Part shown: in pieces, positions 26,422-35,414 of the stretch
Layout of the letters: each line of letters begins with the position of its first letter
Position numbering within the stretch: the first letter of the stretch is position 1
NCBI RefSeq assembly: GCF_900460215.1
Contig: NZ_UHIA01000003.1
Span: forward strand, 1-64,000
Origin: Suttonella indologenes
Lineage (GTDB): Bacteria; Pseudomonadota; Gammaproteobacteria; Cardiobacteriales; Cardiobacteriaceae
Direction: 5' to 3'
Length of the DNA stretch: 64,000 nt
Notes under the pieces: generated by a model
Database searches by the model: none
Seen by the model: the letters and a program-made list of their open reading frames with translations, nothing else
What the model was told of the DNA's origin: nothing
Program-made: the position numbers and the translations under genes

Positions 26422-26525
26422 TATAGCTTCTTCAGATTAAAATGAGACAATAAAAATTTTCAACATATTGAAAATATTTCAATATGTTGTTTTAAGGCGT
26501 ATCATTTTAATCTGAAGAGACTATA
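26422..26525. mobile_element. Palindromic miniature element, family B, copy 1
   Basis: The 104-bp element is bounded by TATAGCTTCTTCAGATTAAA and its inverse ending GAAGAGACTATA. It has an inner palindrome around CAACATATTGAAA/TTTCAATATGTTG. It is closely related to the copy at 28090-28194. Confidence 0.8.
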
Positions 26526-26551
26526 TATTATCCGTAAAAACAATAAGCTGA

Positions 26552-26770
26552 TTATTGCAACCAAGATCCGTCCTGATGCTGCGCTTCTACGCCGATGCTG
26601 CCATAGACCCGCGTTTCGCCGTCCTCATTGCTAATCCCCACATGATTGCCCTGCGAAATGCGCGGCGGCTGACCTACCGGCGCAAACTCCGCCCTGCCTT
26701 GCAACTGCGGCGCTTGCTGGCAAGCACTCAAAACCAATAGACACAAGCCTGATAAAAAACAAGTTTTCAT
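26552..26770 (-). CDS. Small predicted lipoprotein
   Basis: The 72-residue protein has a type II signal sequence with lipobox LVLSAC (Cys at about residue 17), so it should be lipid-anchored. The mature part (QQAPQLQGRAEFAPVGQPPR, then GSIGVEAQHQDGSWLQ) matches no family I know. AAGGAGAAAGCG precedes the ATG. It is divergent from the thioredoxin-like gene and downstream of a family B element. Confidence 0.65.
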   Translation of the reverse strand: MKTCFLSGLCLLVLSACQQAPQLQGRAEFAPVGQPPRISQGNHVGISNEDGETRVYGSIGVEAQHQDGSWLQ

Positions 26771-26994
26771 CGCTTTCTCCTTCGCTAAAAGGCAAGATTA
26801 TACGCCCTTTTGCCGCATGAGTTATATCAAGTCAATCTATAAAAAAATTCTGTATAGTCTCTATTCATCCACACGACTCATAGTTAGCTTTTCCGCCCGA
26901 CATTAGGCGATTAAGAAGATTTGTTTGGATTTAAGGAATATCTATTTACAAAGTCAAAAAACTTGATTATATTAACCTAACAAAAGGAGAAGTT

Positions 26995-27477
26995 ATGTAT
27001 TTACGTTTAGCCCTCATTGCTGTCCTCTCTGCCGCCCTGCCCGCCTTTGCCAAAGACTGCCCTCTACCTGAAGGCTTTAGCGCAGTCGATCCCTTTGCCG
27101 CAGCAATCAGCGACAGCAAAATGCCCGAAGGCTACGTCTTATTCAACCTCTGGGCATTGTGGTGTGCGCCCTGCCGCGAAGAACTGCCGCTACTCGATGC
27201 TTATCTCGCAGAAAAACCCGCAGCATTAAACGTATTTGCCCTTAATCTCAATGACGGCGAAGAAGCTTCCGCCGCTCTATTTAAAGACCTGAATATTCAG
27301 CACCTCGAGCCGCACAGCAGCGCAGATACGGAATTACTTAGCCGCTTCAAAGCGGTAGGACTTCCTTATACCGCCATTATCCGCGACGGCGAAGTCATCG
27401 CCACTAAAAACGGTATCTTAAAAGAAACCGACAGCATTACCGATTTCATCACTTGTCAAACAGGAGAAAATCCATGA
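26995..27477 (+). CDS. Periplasmic TlpA-like thioredoxin-fold protein
   Basis: The 160-residue protein has a signal peptide (ending LPAFA-KDC) and a TlpA/ResA-type thioredoxin fold with FNLWALWCAPCREELPLLDA, redox motif CAPC, and the cis-proline region GLPYTAII. It overlaps the start of the copper chaperone gene by four bases. In that setting a role in reducing copper-site cysteines of an oxidase or chaperone is likely, by inference. AAAGGAGAAGTT precedes the ATG. Confidence 0.85.
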   Translation: MYLRLALIAVLSAALPAFAKDCPLPEGFSAVDPFAAAISDSKMPEGYVLFNLWALWCAPCREELPLLDAYLAEKPAALNVFALNLNDGEEASAALFKDLNIQHLEPHSSADTELLSRFKAVGLPYTAIIRDGEVIATKNGILKETDSITDFITCQTGENP

Positions 27478-28031
27478 AAAAACTCGCTCTTGCCCTTGCA
27501 TTAGCCCTACCCTTTGCCGCCCAAGCCGCAGACACCGCCAGCAACCAACTCAGCGAATGCTACATCCAAGAAATCATTCCGGGTAAAAACATGACCGGCG
27601 GCGGCTTCCTGCTGCAACACAGCGGCAAAGAGCAGAAAATCGTCAAAGCGGAAATTCCCAGCATCACGAAAACTGTCGAATTGCACGAAATGATTATGAA
27701 AGACAATGTCATGCAAATGCAGCAAATCACGGAATATCCCTTAGAAGAAGGCGAAAACCGCTTTAAAAAAGGCAGTTTCCATCTCATGCTCATGAATGTC
27801 GCCGAAGACAAATTTCCCACAATCGGCTCAACGCACACGGTAAAACTCGGTCTAGATGACGGCGAAGTCTTAGAATGCGAGGCAAAAGTGCTGAGTGTCT
27901 CCGAAGTCATGGCGCTTTTTGAAACCAAAGTAGAAAGCGCGCATGCCCATCATCATGATCATCATGGACATAGCGACAAACACGATCACGAGCATGGCGA
28001 CAAAGCCGCTCCCGCCGTACACAAACATTAA
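27474..28031 (+). CDS. Periplasmic copper chaperone PCu(A)C with histidine-rich tail
   Basis: The 185-residue protein has a signal peptide (ending FAAQA-ADT) and a PCu(A)C (DUF461) domain. The copper site pattern is visible as HEMIMKDNVMQMQ followed by FHLMLM. The last 30 residues are a His/Asp-rich tail (HAHHHDHHGHSDKHDHEHGD) that extends metal binding beyond the usual domain. The ATG at 27474 follows CAGGAGAAAATCC and overlaps the upstream TlpA-like gene. The pair probably supplies copper to a haem-copper oxidase, which is not in this window. Confidence 0.87.
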   Translation: MKKLALALALALPFAAQAADTASNQLSECYIQEIIPGKNMTGGGFLLQHSGKEQKIVKAEIPSITKTVELHEMIMKDNVMQMQQITEYPLEEGENRFKKGSFHLMLMNVAEDKFPTIGSTHTVKLGLDDGEVLECEAKVLSVSEVMALFETKVESAHAHHHDHHGHSDKHDHEHGDKAAPAVHKH

Positions 28032-28038
28032 GATCTAC

Positions 28039-28067
28039 AGCCGATATCCTGCGATATCGGCTTTTTT
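28039..28067 (+). terminator. Terminator after the copper chaperone operon
   Basis: AGCCGATATC pairs with GATATCGGCT around CTGC, followed by six T. Confidence 0.9.
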
Positions 28068-28089
28068 CAAATACCCTTCATTCAGCGAT

Positions 28090-28194
28090 TATAGTTTCTT
28101 CAGATTAAAATGACATGCCTTAAAGCAACATATTGAAATATATTTCAATATGTTGGAAATTTTTATTGCCTCATTTTAATCTGAAGAAACTATA
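28090..28194. mobile_element. Palindromic miniature element, family B, copy 2
   Basis: The 105-bp element runs TATAGTTTCTTCAGATTAAA to CTGAAGAAACTATA with the inner palindrome CAACATATTGAAATA/TATTTCAATATGTTG. Both end and inner arms match copy 1, so the whole element can fold into one long hairpin. Confidence 0.85.
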
Positions 28195-28223
28195 AAACAA
28201 GCCGAGACTCTATCATGGCTATC

Positions 28224-29378
28224 TTAATCGGCTCTAAGCGCATTTTTCCCTGCAATCTGCCATAAACGCGCCACATTTTCCGCAGTAGAAATCAAATTCT
28301 CGCGCCCTGCTTGCAAGGTATTTTCCAAGCTGTTTATTTGGCGGATAATCGGAAAGACCGCATCTATGCCGGCTTCATATACCGCAGGATAATCCTCGCG
28401 CAGACTGCCGACGATAGCAATAACCGGTTTGCCGGCGGATTTGGCAAGTTTCGCCACACCGATAGGCGTCTTGCCGTGCACGCTTTGTCCGTCCATACGC
28501 CCTTCGCCTGTAACGACGATATCCGCATCCGCGATTGCCGCCGCCAAATCCACCGCTTCAATCACCATTTGTACCCCTGAACGCAAACGCACCTGCGGCA
28601 ATAACATTAGACCACCGCCCATGCCGCCTGCTGCGCCGGCGCCTTTCGGCGTTTGAATGTCTATGCCCAGCTGAGCTTGCACCTGTTCGGCAAAATGACG
28701 CAAGGCGGCATCAAGCCTTTGAATATCCGCCTTTGTCGCCCCTTTTTGCGCACCGAAAACCGCAGAAGCGCCATGCTCCCCGCACAAAGGATTATCCACA
28801 TCGCAAGCCACTTCAATCCGCGTTTCCTGCAGGCGCGGATCCAGCCCGCTCATATCAATCTGCGCCAAATCAGCCAATGCCGCGCCGCCAAAAGACAGGG
28901 ATTTTCCCGTCTTATCGACAAATTTCGCTCCTAAAGCCTGCAACATGCCCACGCCGCCGTCATTGGTCGCGCTGCCGCCGATGCCTAAAATAATGCGGCG
29001 CAATCCCTTATCCAATGCGGTGCTAATCAGCTCGCCGGTACCGTAGCTGGTGCTTATCAGCGGATTGCGTTTGTCCGTCGGCACCAAATGCAAGCCGGAG
29101 GCTTCCGCCATTTCAATCACGGCACTTTGTCCGTCGCCCGTCATGCCCCAAGAAGCGGAAACCTTATTGCCCAAAGGCGCGGTGACTTGCGTGCTGAATT
29201 TCTCGCCCTGCGTAGCATCGACAATCGACTGCACCAAACCTTCGCCGCCGTCAGCCATCGGTACCAGTCGATATTGCGCCTGCGGCAAAATGCGCCGAAA
29301 CCCTTCGCCAATCGCCTCGGCAACCGCCAAGGCGGTCAAACTTTCTTTAAAAGAATCGGGCGCTATCACTATTTTCAT
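28224..29378 (-). CDS. garK: Glycerate 2-kinase (GarK/GlxK family)
   Basis: The 384-residue kinase phosphorylates D-glycerate. It starts MKIVIAPDSFKESLTALAVA and has MADGGEGLVQS, GIGGSATNDGGVGMLQALGA (active-site loop) and VVTGEGRMDGQS, all family signatures. Length is typical. GAGGAGAAAATT precedes the ATG. It lies 12 bp after a GntP-type permease, so the pair probably takes up and phosphorylates glycerate or a related aldonate. Confidence 0.92.
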   Translation of the reverse strand: MKIVIAPDSFKESLTALAVAEAIGEGFRRILPQAQYRLVPMADGGEGLVQSIVDATQGEKFSTQVTAPLGNKVSASWGMTGDGQSAVIEMAEASGLHLVPTDKRNPLISTSYGTGELISTALDKGLRRIILGIGGSATNDGGVGMLQALGAKFVDKTGKSLSFGGAALADLAQIDMSGLDPRLQETRIEVACDVDNPLCGEHGASAVFGAQKGATKADIQRLDAALRHFAEQVQAQLGIDIQTPKGAGAAGGMGGGLMLLPQVRLRSGVQMVIEAVDLAAAIADADIVVTGEGRMDGQSVHGKTPIGVAKLAKSAGKPVIAIVGSLREDYPAVYEAGIDAVFPIIRQINSLENTLQAGRENLISTAENVARLWQIAGKNALRAD

Positions 29379-29390
29379 AATTTTCTCCTC

Positions 29391-30773
29391 TTAAAGCAGC
29401 AGCAAAGATAATACATAAACGCTCAATATGCCTGTGATGCCCATGATAAAAGTTAGAGCGGTTTGCGTGCGATAACCCTGCTGCGGCGTGAGTTTGGAAA
29501 AATTCGTCACGACCCAGAAATAGCTGTCATTGGCATGGGATATGCACATCGCTCCGGATGCAATCGCCATCACGGTCAATGCCGCCGCCATTTCCGTATT
29601 TAAGCCTAAGGCGGTCATCATCGAGTCATCCGCATGGAACATGCCCATAATGGAAGCGGTAGTAATAATGGCTACCGTCGAACTGCCTTGGGCGGTTTTC
29701 AAAATGGCGGAAATCAAGAAGGGAAAGAAAATGCCGACGCTGCTTAAATTTTGTGCATTTTCCTTGATATATTGCACAAAACCCGCTTGCGTAATCACAT
29801 TGCCCAATACGCCGCCCGCCGCCGTAATCAGCAAAATCGGACCGACCATCTGCAACGTATCGTTTGTCAATTGATTAAATTGCGGCATTTTGCCCGTATC
29901 CGCCAACAGCACAATCGCCGCCGATACGCCGATAGCCAAAGCAATCACCGGACTGCCCAAAAATAAGCACAATTGCGCAAATCCGCCGCTAAAGCCCGCA
30001 ATTTTGACCACAGAACTCAAAGCCATAAAGAAAATCGGCAAAACAATCGGGGCAAGACTAAGCAGGACATTTGGCAAGCGTCCGTAATGCCGCAATAAAT
30101 CTTCATAGCTTTGCTGCACCTCGACATCGCTTGCCTGCTCTTGCTCTGCAAGCGACATCTGCTTGCTAATATATTTGGCAAACAGATAACTGGCTAATAA
30201 AACCGGCAGAGAAACCAGAATGCCCACGCCGATTACTAACAGCAAATTGCCTTCCAAACCGACGGAAGCCGCTGCCGCAATCGGACCGGGCGTCGGCGGA
30301 ATAAATACATGAGCGGCATACAAACCTGCGCTCAGCGCCACTGCCAAAGCCGCAGGATGCGCGAGTAATTTTTTACGAATCGCCTCGCGGATAGGATTTA
30401 AGACCACAAAACCGCTGTCGCAAAAAACGGGAATCCCCACAATCCAACCCATCAGCAACATCGCCAATTCAGGCCGCTTCTCGCCTACACGCCGCACCAC
30501 CATATCGGCCAATTTCAAAGCGGCGCCTGTCTTCTCCAAGACCGTGCCGATAATCGCTCCGAAAATAATCACAATGCCGATGCTTTTGAAAATCGCGCTG
30601 AAACCGTCGCCGATAATGCCTGGAATGCTCGCCAAAGGCAGATTCGCCACCAAAGCCAAAGCCAAGGACACCGCCATTAAGGCTAAAAAAGGATGCACGC
30701 GCCATTTGGCAATCATAAAAATCATCAAAGCAACCGCGATGACAAAACACACAATCAATCCGATACCTGTCAT
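29391..30773 (-). CDS. GntP-family gluconate/glycerate:H+ symporter
   Basis: The 460-residue permease has about 12-14 helices and GntP family segments: WIVGIPVFCDSGFVVLNPI, ALSAGLYAAHVFIPPTPGPI and CISHANDSYFWVV. The ATG at 30771-30773 follows GAGGAGTTTGT; an upstream frame extension lacks such a site. It heads a two-gene operon with glycerate kinase, which points to glycerate rather than gluconate as substrate (inference). Confidence 0.88.
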   Translation of the reverse strand: MTGIGLIVCFVIAVALMIFMIAKWRVHPFLALMAVSLALALVANLPLASIPGIIGDGFSAIFKSIGIVIIFGAIIGTVLEKTGAALKLADMVVRRVGEKRPELAMLLMGWIVGIPVFCDSGFVVLNPIREAIRKKLLAHPAALAVALSAGLYAAHVFIPPTPGPIAAAASVGLEGNLLLVIGVGILVSLPVLLASYLFAKYISKQMSLAEQEQASDVEVQQSYEDLLRHYGRLPNVLLSLAPIVLPIFFMALSSVVKIAGFSGGFAQLCLFLGSPVIALAIGVSAAIVLLADTGKMPQFNQLTNDTLQMVGPILLITAAGGVLGNVITQAGFVQYIKENAQNLSSVGIFFPFLISAILKTAQGSSTVAIITTASIMGMFHADDSMMTALGLNTEMAAALTVMAIASGAMCISHANDSYFWVVTNFSKLTPQQGYRTQTALTFIMGITGILSVYVLSLLLL

Positions 30774-31017
30774 ACAAACTCCTCTATATATTTTTTTGCT
30801 GAAAACATTTGCCGCAAACCTATCATGCCGGCGCAAACGCCCTAGCATTGTATGCTATTTTTCAAACAAAACTATTGTAAAAATATTATTTAACTTCAGA
30901 CTGTTAAAACAAAACACCCAATCAAAAATAAAATCATCCCGACTGATAAAAAACAAAGGATAATTTTTCCCTGAGCCGAATTCCGCTAAAATGCCCTTTT
31001 TTCTTAAGGACAAGCAC

Positions 31018-31491
31018 ATGATTGATAATGAAGTCTTTAAAGCCGCTATGCGCCTCTTCGCCAGCGGCATTACCGTCATCACATGGAAAACCACCGCCGC
31101 GCCTATCCAAGGCATTACCGTCAGCGCCTTTTCCTCCCTCTCGCTCAATCCGCCTTTGGTCTTGTTTTGTGTGGATCATCAGGCGCATATTTACCCGGAG
31201 CTCAGTCAGCAGCAACATGTCTGCGTGAATATTCTCGCCGCAGGACAAACCGCCCTCGCCTACCAATTTGCCGGCGGCGACCGCAACCACTTAGAAGCCC
31301 ATCTACATCATAACAATGCCCTTGCCCTGCCCATGCTCAAGCAAGCTCAAGCCAATTTGCTCATTAATATCCAAAACATCATCCGACAAGGTGATCATGA
31401 CATCTTCGTCGGTTTGGTCGAGGAAAGCGCCGTCTATCCGGAACGCGCACCGCTGTTGTATTACAACAGCAACATCAGCGACGGCGTCTAA
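31018..31491 (+). CDS. Flavin reductase domain protein (DIM6/NTAB, RutF-like)
   Basis: The 157-residue protein is a split-barrel FMN-binding flavin reductase: FASGITVITWKT, GITVSAFSSLSLNPPLVLFCVD and QGDHDIFVGLVEE are the family's strand motifs. It would supply reduced FMN to a partner oxygenase or act alone. The ATG at 31018 follows TTAAGGACAAGC. The Nudix gene begins two bases after its stop. Confidence 0.87.
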   Translation: MIDNEVFKAAMRLFASGITVITWKTTAAPIQGITVSAFSSLSLNPPLVLFCVDHQAHIYPELSQQQHVCVNILAAGQTALAYQFAGGDRNHLEAHLHHNNALALPMLKQAQANLLINIQNIIRQGDHDIFVGLVEESAVYPERAPLLYYNSNISDGV

Positions 31492-31493
31492 GC

Positions 31494-32369
31494 ATGGCGC
31501 TCATCGACTGCCTGCACGCCGCCAATAACGCACGCGCGGCGGATTATCAAGCCCTGTATATCGCTGGACAGCGCGTCGGACTCATCCGCCGCACACAGAA
31601 AAGCCTGCTTGCCGATTACGGCTTTCATCTGCACGCCCAAGGCGAGGCATTGCATTGGCAAAGCCAAGGCGATTGCGCCGCCAACACAGCTTTTCTTGCC
31701 GATATCTGCCGACAAATGGCAAAAGACGGCATTGTGCAAGGCTGGCGCGACGAGCTTTATCCCATCGCCATCGATTACCAACAGCTCCCGCTTGCCTTAG
31801 TCGAACGTGCCGCCATGCCCTTATTCGGCGCACGCGGCTATGGCGTGCATGTCAACGGACTGGTGCAGAAAACGGACGGCATCTATATGTGGCTGGGTAA
31901 GCGCGCCGCCGATAAACCCACCTCACCGAACAAATTGGATCAAATCGCCGCCGGCGGACTACCTTATGGCATCAGTGTCTTTGCCAATATGCAGAAAGAA
32001 TGCGCCGAAGAAGCCAATATTCCCGCTGCCCTCAGCGCCCAAGCCCGCGCCGTCGGTATGGGCAGCTATTATCATGAAGTGGCAAACGGCATCCGTGCCG
32101 ATATGATGTTTTTCTACGACTTATGGCTGCCAGCAGATTTTATCCCCAGCAATAGCGACGGCGAAGTTGCGGAATTCTTCTGCTATCCGCTGAGCGAAAT
32201 CATCGCCATGCTGCGCCAAGACAATCATTCCATCAAATACAATTCCGCGCTGGCAATCATCGATTGCGCCATCCGCCATCAGCTCATCACGCCCGACGAA
32301 GCGCATTATCAAAGCATCTGCCACCTCCTGCGCGCACAAGACCATTTCGGAGAAAATTTTCCCGTATAA
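31494..32369 (+). CDS. DUF4743-Nudix hydrolase (Tnr3-like)
   Basis: The 291-residue protein has an N-terminal DUF4743 domain (about 1-115) and a Nudix domain with the box GGLPYGISVFANMQKECAEE (about 159-178), the Tnr3-type variant in which the glutamates of EEA are kept. Homologues act on oxidised or damaged thiamine pyrophosphates; that is family knowledge. It is coupled to the flavin reductase gene and is followed by the tRNA-Lys promoter. Confidence 0.85.
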   Translation: MALIDCLHAANNARAADYQALYIAGQRVGLIRRTQKSLLADYGFHLHAQGEALHWQSQGDCAANTAFLADICRQMAKDGIVQGWRDELYPIAIDYQQLPLALVERAAMPLFGARGYGVHVNGLVQKTDGIYMWLGKRAADKPTSPNKLDQIAAGGLPYGISVFANMQKECAEEANIPAALSAQARAVGMGSYYHEVANGIRADMMFFYDLWLPADFIPSNSDGEVAEFFCYPLSEIIAMLRQDNHSIKYNSALAIIDCAIRHQLITPDEAHYQSICHLLRAQDHFGENFPV

Positions 32370-32414
32370 AAACCGAAAATTAAATAATTCCGCGGAATTT
32401 TTCGCCGCAAAGAC

Positions 32415-32442
32415 TTGCAAGGCTGAAAAATTCCGCTATAAT
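32415..32442 (+). promoter_or_regulatory. tRNA-Lys promoter
   Basis: TTGCAA (32415-32420) and TATAAT (32437-32442) are 16 bp apart, followed by GCGC, typical of stable RNA promoters. It serves both downstream tRNA-Lys genes. Confidence 0.75.
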
Positions 32443-32462
32443 TCGCGCTTCCATTTTTTGAT

Positions 32463-32537
32463 GGGTCGTTAGCTCAGTGGTAGAGCAGTTGGCTTTTAAC
32501 CAATTGGTCGAAGGTTCGAATCCTTCACGACCCACCA
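32463..32537 (+). tRNA. tRNA-Lys (UUU), copy 1
   Basis: This 75-nt cloverleaf has acceptor GGGTCGT/ACGACCC, anticodon loop CTTTTAA with anticodon TTT, T arm GGTTCGAATCC, and an encoded CCA end. Confidence 0.97.
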
Positions 32538-32560
32538 TCTTTATTATCTCCTTTCTTAGG

Positions 32561-32635
32561 GGGTCGTTAGCTCAGTGGTAGAGCAGTTGGCTTTTAACCA
32601 ATTGGTCGAAGGTTCGAATCCTTCACGACCCACCA
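32561..32635 (+). tRNA. tRNA-Lys (UUU), copy 2
   Basis: Identical in all 75 positions to copy 1 and separated from it by 23 bp. A tandem duplication transcribed from the same promoter. Confidence 0.97.
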
Positions 32636-32826
32636 TTTTTTATTCCTTTAGCAATTTGCATAAAAATTTGCCTCAGCAATCTGAGTATCTTATTATCTTC
32701 AAGACAAAATCCCTCTCTCATCTCTTCTTATTCCTCGATTAATCCTGCAAAAAAACGGCAGCATTGCCTAAACTTATTTCTCATTTCATTAGGCTGCTTA
32801 TCAAGCATAAATTTCAAACGCATGAA

Positions 32827-32967
32827 TATAGTCGGAGAAGTGAAAAAGTAGTACAAGGCGGCGAGCCGCAGACAGTACAAGAGCGTACGGCAAGGCGAGC
32901 CAACGCCGTATGCTCTGTGCTGCCTGCGGCCTGCCGCCTTATACCACTTTTCTACCTCTCCGACATA
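32827..32967 (+). mobile_element. Composite Correia-like element, copy 3
   Basis: The first 85 bp match the left part of the standard element up to ACGCCGTA. Instead of the normal right end, the sequence continues as a degenerate inverted left end (CTGCGGCCTGCCGCCTTATA, then CTCTCCGACATA). It looks like two left ends joined head to head. The rest of 32636-33124 holds no gene that I can support. Confidence 0.65.
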
Positions 32968-33124
32968 CAAAGACGGGATTACAAAAGATGTAAAACGAAT
33001 TAAGACCTTATTATTGCGATTAATCGACCATACAAACATCTCAAAATAAACCGCAGGAATGATCAGATGATGTAAAGAATTTTTAAGACAGAAATAGAAA
33101 AACCCCTAAAGGGGCATTCATAAA

Positions 33125-33202
33125 TGGGGTGGATAATGGGACTCGAACCCACGACCTCCGGAATCACAATCCAGCGTTCTAACCAACTGAACTATATCCA
33201 CC
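33125..33202 (-). tRNA. tRNA-His (GUG)
   Basis: Read on the minus strand it starts GGTGGATATAG, with the extra 5' G opposite C73 that marks tRNA-His. The anticodon loop is ATTGTGA (GTG), the T arm is GGGTTCGAGTCCC, and CCA is encoded. Confidence 0.96.
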
Positions 33203-33233
33203 ATTGATGTATTGTGGTTCTTCACCGATTTGC

Positions 33234-33310
33234 TGGCGCACCCGGCAGGGCTCGAACCTGCAACCTACGGCTTAGAAGGCCGTTGCTCTATCCAGTTGAG
33301 CTACGGGCAC
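33234..33310 (-). tRNA. tRNA-Arg (UCU)
   Basis: Minus-strand cloverleaf starting GTGCCCGTAGCTC, anticodon loop CTTCTAA (TCT), T arm AGGTTCGAGCCCT, and encoded CCA. Confidence 0.95.
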
Positions 33311-33331
33311 ATAAGATAAAGCATTCTTTGA

Positions 33332-33408
33332 TGGTCGGAGTAGAGGGATTCGAACCCCCGACCCCCTGGTCCCAAACCAGATGCGCTACCAAACTGCGCT
33401 ATACTCCG
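33332..33408 (-). tRNA. tRNA-Pro (UGG)
   Basis: Minus-strand cloverleaf starting CGGAGTATAGCGC, anticodon loop TTTGGGA (TGG), T arm GGGTTCGAATCCC, and encoded CCA. It is the first of the Pro-Arg-His cluster. Confidence 0.96.
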
Positions 33409-33496
33409 TTTCAAAGAAGTGCGCATTTTATAGATGCGCACCAAATGCGTCAATATTTTTTTTCGCTATCTGCAAATATTTTTCTATCTCTATGTT

Positions 33497-34891
33497 TTAA
33501 AAAGATACCCAGCGCACCATTTGCGGCACAAATGCCAGAATCACGAGCATCAGCAGCTGCAAGGCGATAAAAGGAATCACGCCTTTGTAAATATCGGCGG
33601 TTTTCACGCTTATCGGCGCAACGCCGCGCAGGAAGAAGAGGGCAAAGCCGAAAGGCGGCGTGAGGAAGCTGGTTTGCAGGTTAATCGCCACCATAATCGC
33701 AAACCATACGGGATCCACGTCCATTTGGAAGAGAATCGGCGCCACAATGGGGATAACGATAAAGACGATTTCAAAATAGTCTAAAACAAAGCCCAGCACA
33801 AAAATCACAAACATCACCACAAAAATCGCGCCGATTTTGCCGCCGGGGAGATTAGACAGCCAATGCTCAATCAGCAAATCGCCGCCATAGGCACGAAATA
33901 CCAATGAAAATAATGAAGCACCAATCATGATTAAAAAGACCATAGCGCTGATTTGCAAGGTTTCGCGCGGTACGTCAATCAACCAGCGCAGAGAGCTCGG
34001 TACGCCGTTTTTTCTATCGACCAAATAGCGGACAAAGGCAATGACTAATGCGCCGAATGCGCCGATGCTGGCGGCTTCGGTCGGCGTGGCAAGTCCCATC
34101 AAAATAGAACCTAATACGCAGAGAATCAAAGCCAAAGGCGGTAGCAGCACAAATAAGAGGCGCAAATAGAAGTGTTTGCCGCGCAATTGGGCGCGTTCTG
34201 ATTTATCAGGCAGGGGCAAGTCGTTCGGCGTAATCAGCGTGCGGATGAATATGTACAATAAATACAAACCGACAATGCACAAGCCCGGCACGACCGCACC
34301 GGCAAATAAATCGCTGACGGAGACGGTATCGGGAGCGAAATTACCCATTTTCATTTGCGATTCGCTATAGGCATTGCCTACCACATCACCTAAGACAATC
34401 AACACGATAGACGGCGGAATGATTTGCCCCAAAGTGCCGGAGGCGCAAATCACGCCGGTAGAGAGTTTCGGGTCGTAGCCGTTTTTAAGCATGACGGGCA
34501 GGGAAAGTAAGGTCATGGTTACCACTGTTGCGCCGACAATGCCGGTGGCAGCGGCTAATAGTGCGCCGACAATGGTGACGGTAAATGCCAAACCGCCGCG
34601 CATGCCGCCGAATAAGAGCGTCATCATACTTAGCAAATCTTCGGCAATTTTCGCTTTTTGCAGGGTCAGCCCCATAAAAACGAAGGTAGGCACGGAAATC
34701 AGGGTTTCATTGGTCATCACGCCGCCGAACAAGCGATTGGTAATCATCGGCAAAACACTCATATCCACATCGAAGAGCGGCGCCATGCCCGCGAAAATCA
34801 GGGCAACCCCTGCTAAAGACAAGGCAACGGGATAGCCCATTAAGAGCGCCATTCCCAATGCTACAAACATGACAATTGCAAGCCATTCCAT
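33497..34891 (-). CDS. dctM: TRAP transporter large permease (DctM)
   Basis: The 464-residue protein has about 12-14 helices and DctM motifs such as GVICASGTLGQIIPPSIVLI, PTEAASIGAFGALV and NLQTSFLTPPFGFALFF. GGAGG precedes the ATG, one base after the dctQ stop. These subunits import dicarboxylates, sialic acid or similar acids with a periplasmic DctP protein. No dctP gene is adjacent, so the binding protein must lie elsewhere or be missing. Confidence 0.92.
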   Translation of the reverse strand: MEWLAIVMFVALGMALLMGYPVALSLAGVALIFAGMAPLFDVDMSVLPMITNRLFGGVMTNETLISVPTFVFMGLTLQKAKIAEDLLSMMTLLFGGMRGGLAFTVTIVGALLAAATGIVGATVVTMTLLSLPVMLKNGYDPKLSTGVICASGTLGQIIPPSIVLIVLGDVVGNAYSESQMKMGNFAPDTVSVSDLFAGAVVPGLCIVGLYLLYIFIRTLITPNDLPLPDKSERAQLRGKHFYLRLLFVLLPPLALILCVLGSILMGLATPTEAASIGAFGALVIAFVRYLVDRKNGVPSSLRWLIDVPRETLQISAMVFLIMIGASLFSLVFRAYGGDLLIEHWLSNLPGGKIGAIFVVMFVIFVLGFVLDYFEIVFIVIPIVAPILFQMDVDPVWFAIMVAINLQTSFLTPPFGFALFFLRGVAPISVKTADIYKGVIPFIALQLLMLVILAFVPQMVRWVSF

Positions 34892-34892
34892 T

Positions 34893-35411
34893 TTACTGTT
34901 CCTCCGTGATATGCCATTTGCCTATTAATATCAGAATATTGCGCAGTAATTCTGCAATGCCTTGCATAAACATCATAATGGCGAAAGCCGGCAGCAGAGA
35001 TTTGAGCAAATACACATAGGGCAAGCCGCCCGGTTGGGTGGAGGCTTCGCGGTATTTCCACGCACTGGCGGCATAATTCCAGCCGTAATAGGTAATCAAG
35101 GCAGTAAAAGGGAATAAAAACAAAATGGTGCCGATAATATTCAGCAGCGCGCGTTTGCGTGAGGATAGTGTGCGGTACAGCACATCGACCCGCACATGCT
35201 GATCGCTTTGCAGGGCATAGGCGGCACCTAGCATAAAGACGCTGGCATGCATATACATGACCAATTCTTGCAGGGCAATCGAGGTCATATTAAAAACATA
35301 GCGCATCACGACCAAATAGGTCGTAAGCAATACCATGGCTAAGGTCAGCCAAGCGCAGATTTTGCCCACGGCGATGCTCAAGCCGTCAATCAGACGAATA
35401 ATTTGCTGCAT
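34893..35411 (-). CDS. dctQ: TRAP transporter small permease (DctQ)
   Basis: The 172-residue protein has four membrane helices and the DctQ core LQELVMYMHASVFMLGAAYALQ with HVRVDVLY. AGAGGGGTAAATT precedes the ATG. It lies four bases after the LOG-family gene's stop and one base before dctM. Confidence 0.9.
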   Translation of the reverse strand: MQQIIRLIDGLSIAVGKICAWLTLAMVLLTTYLVVMRYVFNMTSIALQELVMYMHASVFMLGAAYALQSDQHVRVDVLYRTLSSRKRALLNIIGTILFLFPFTALITYYGWNYAASAWKYREASTQPGGLPYVYLLKSLLPAFAIMMFMQGIAELLRNILILIGKWHITEEQ

Positions 35412-35414
35412 AAT

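Noticed and set aside
32728..33039. Open frame through the composite element and flanks
   Set aside because: It reads through a miniature element; the same peptide words appear wherever the element is read in that frame.
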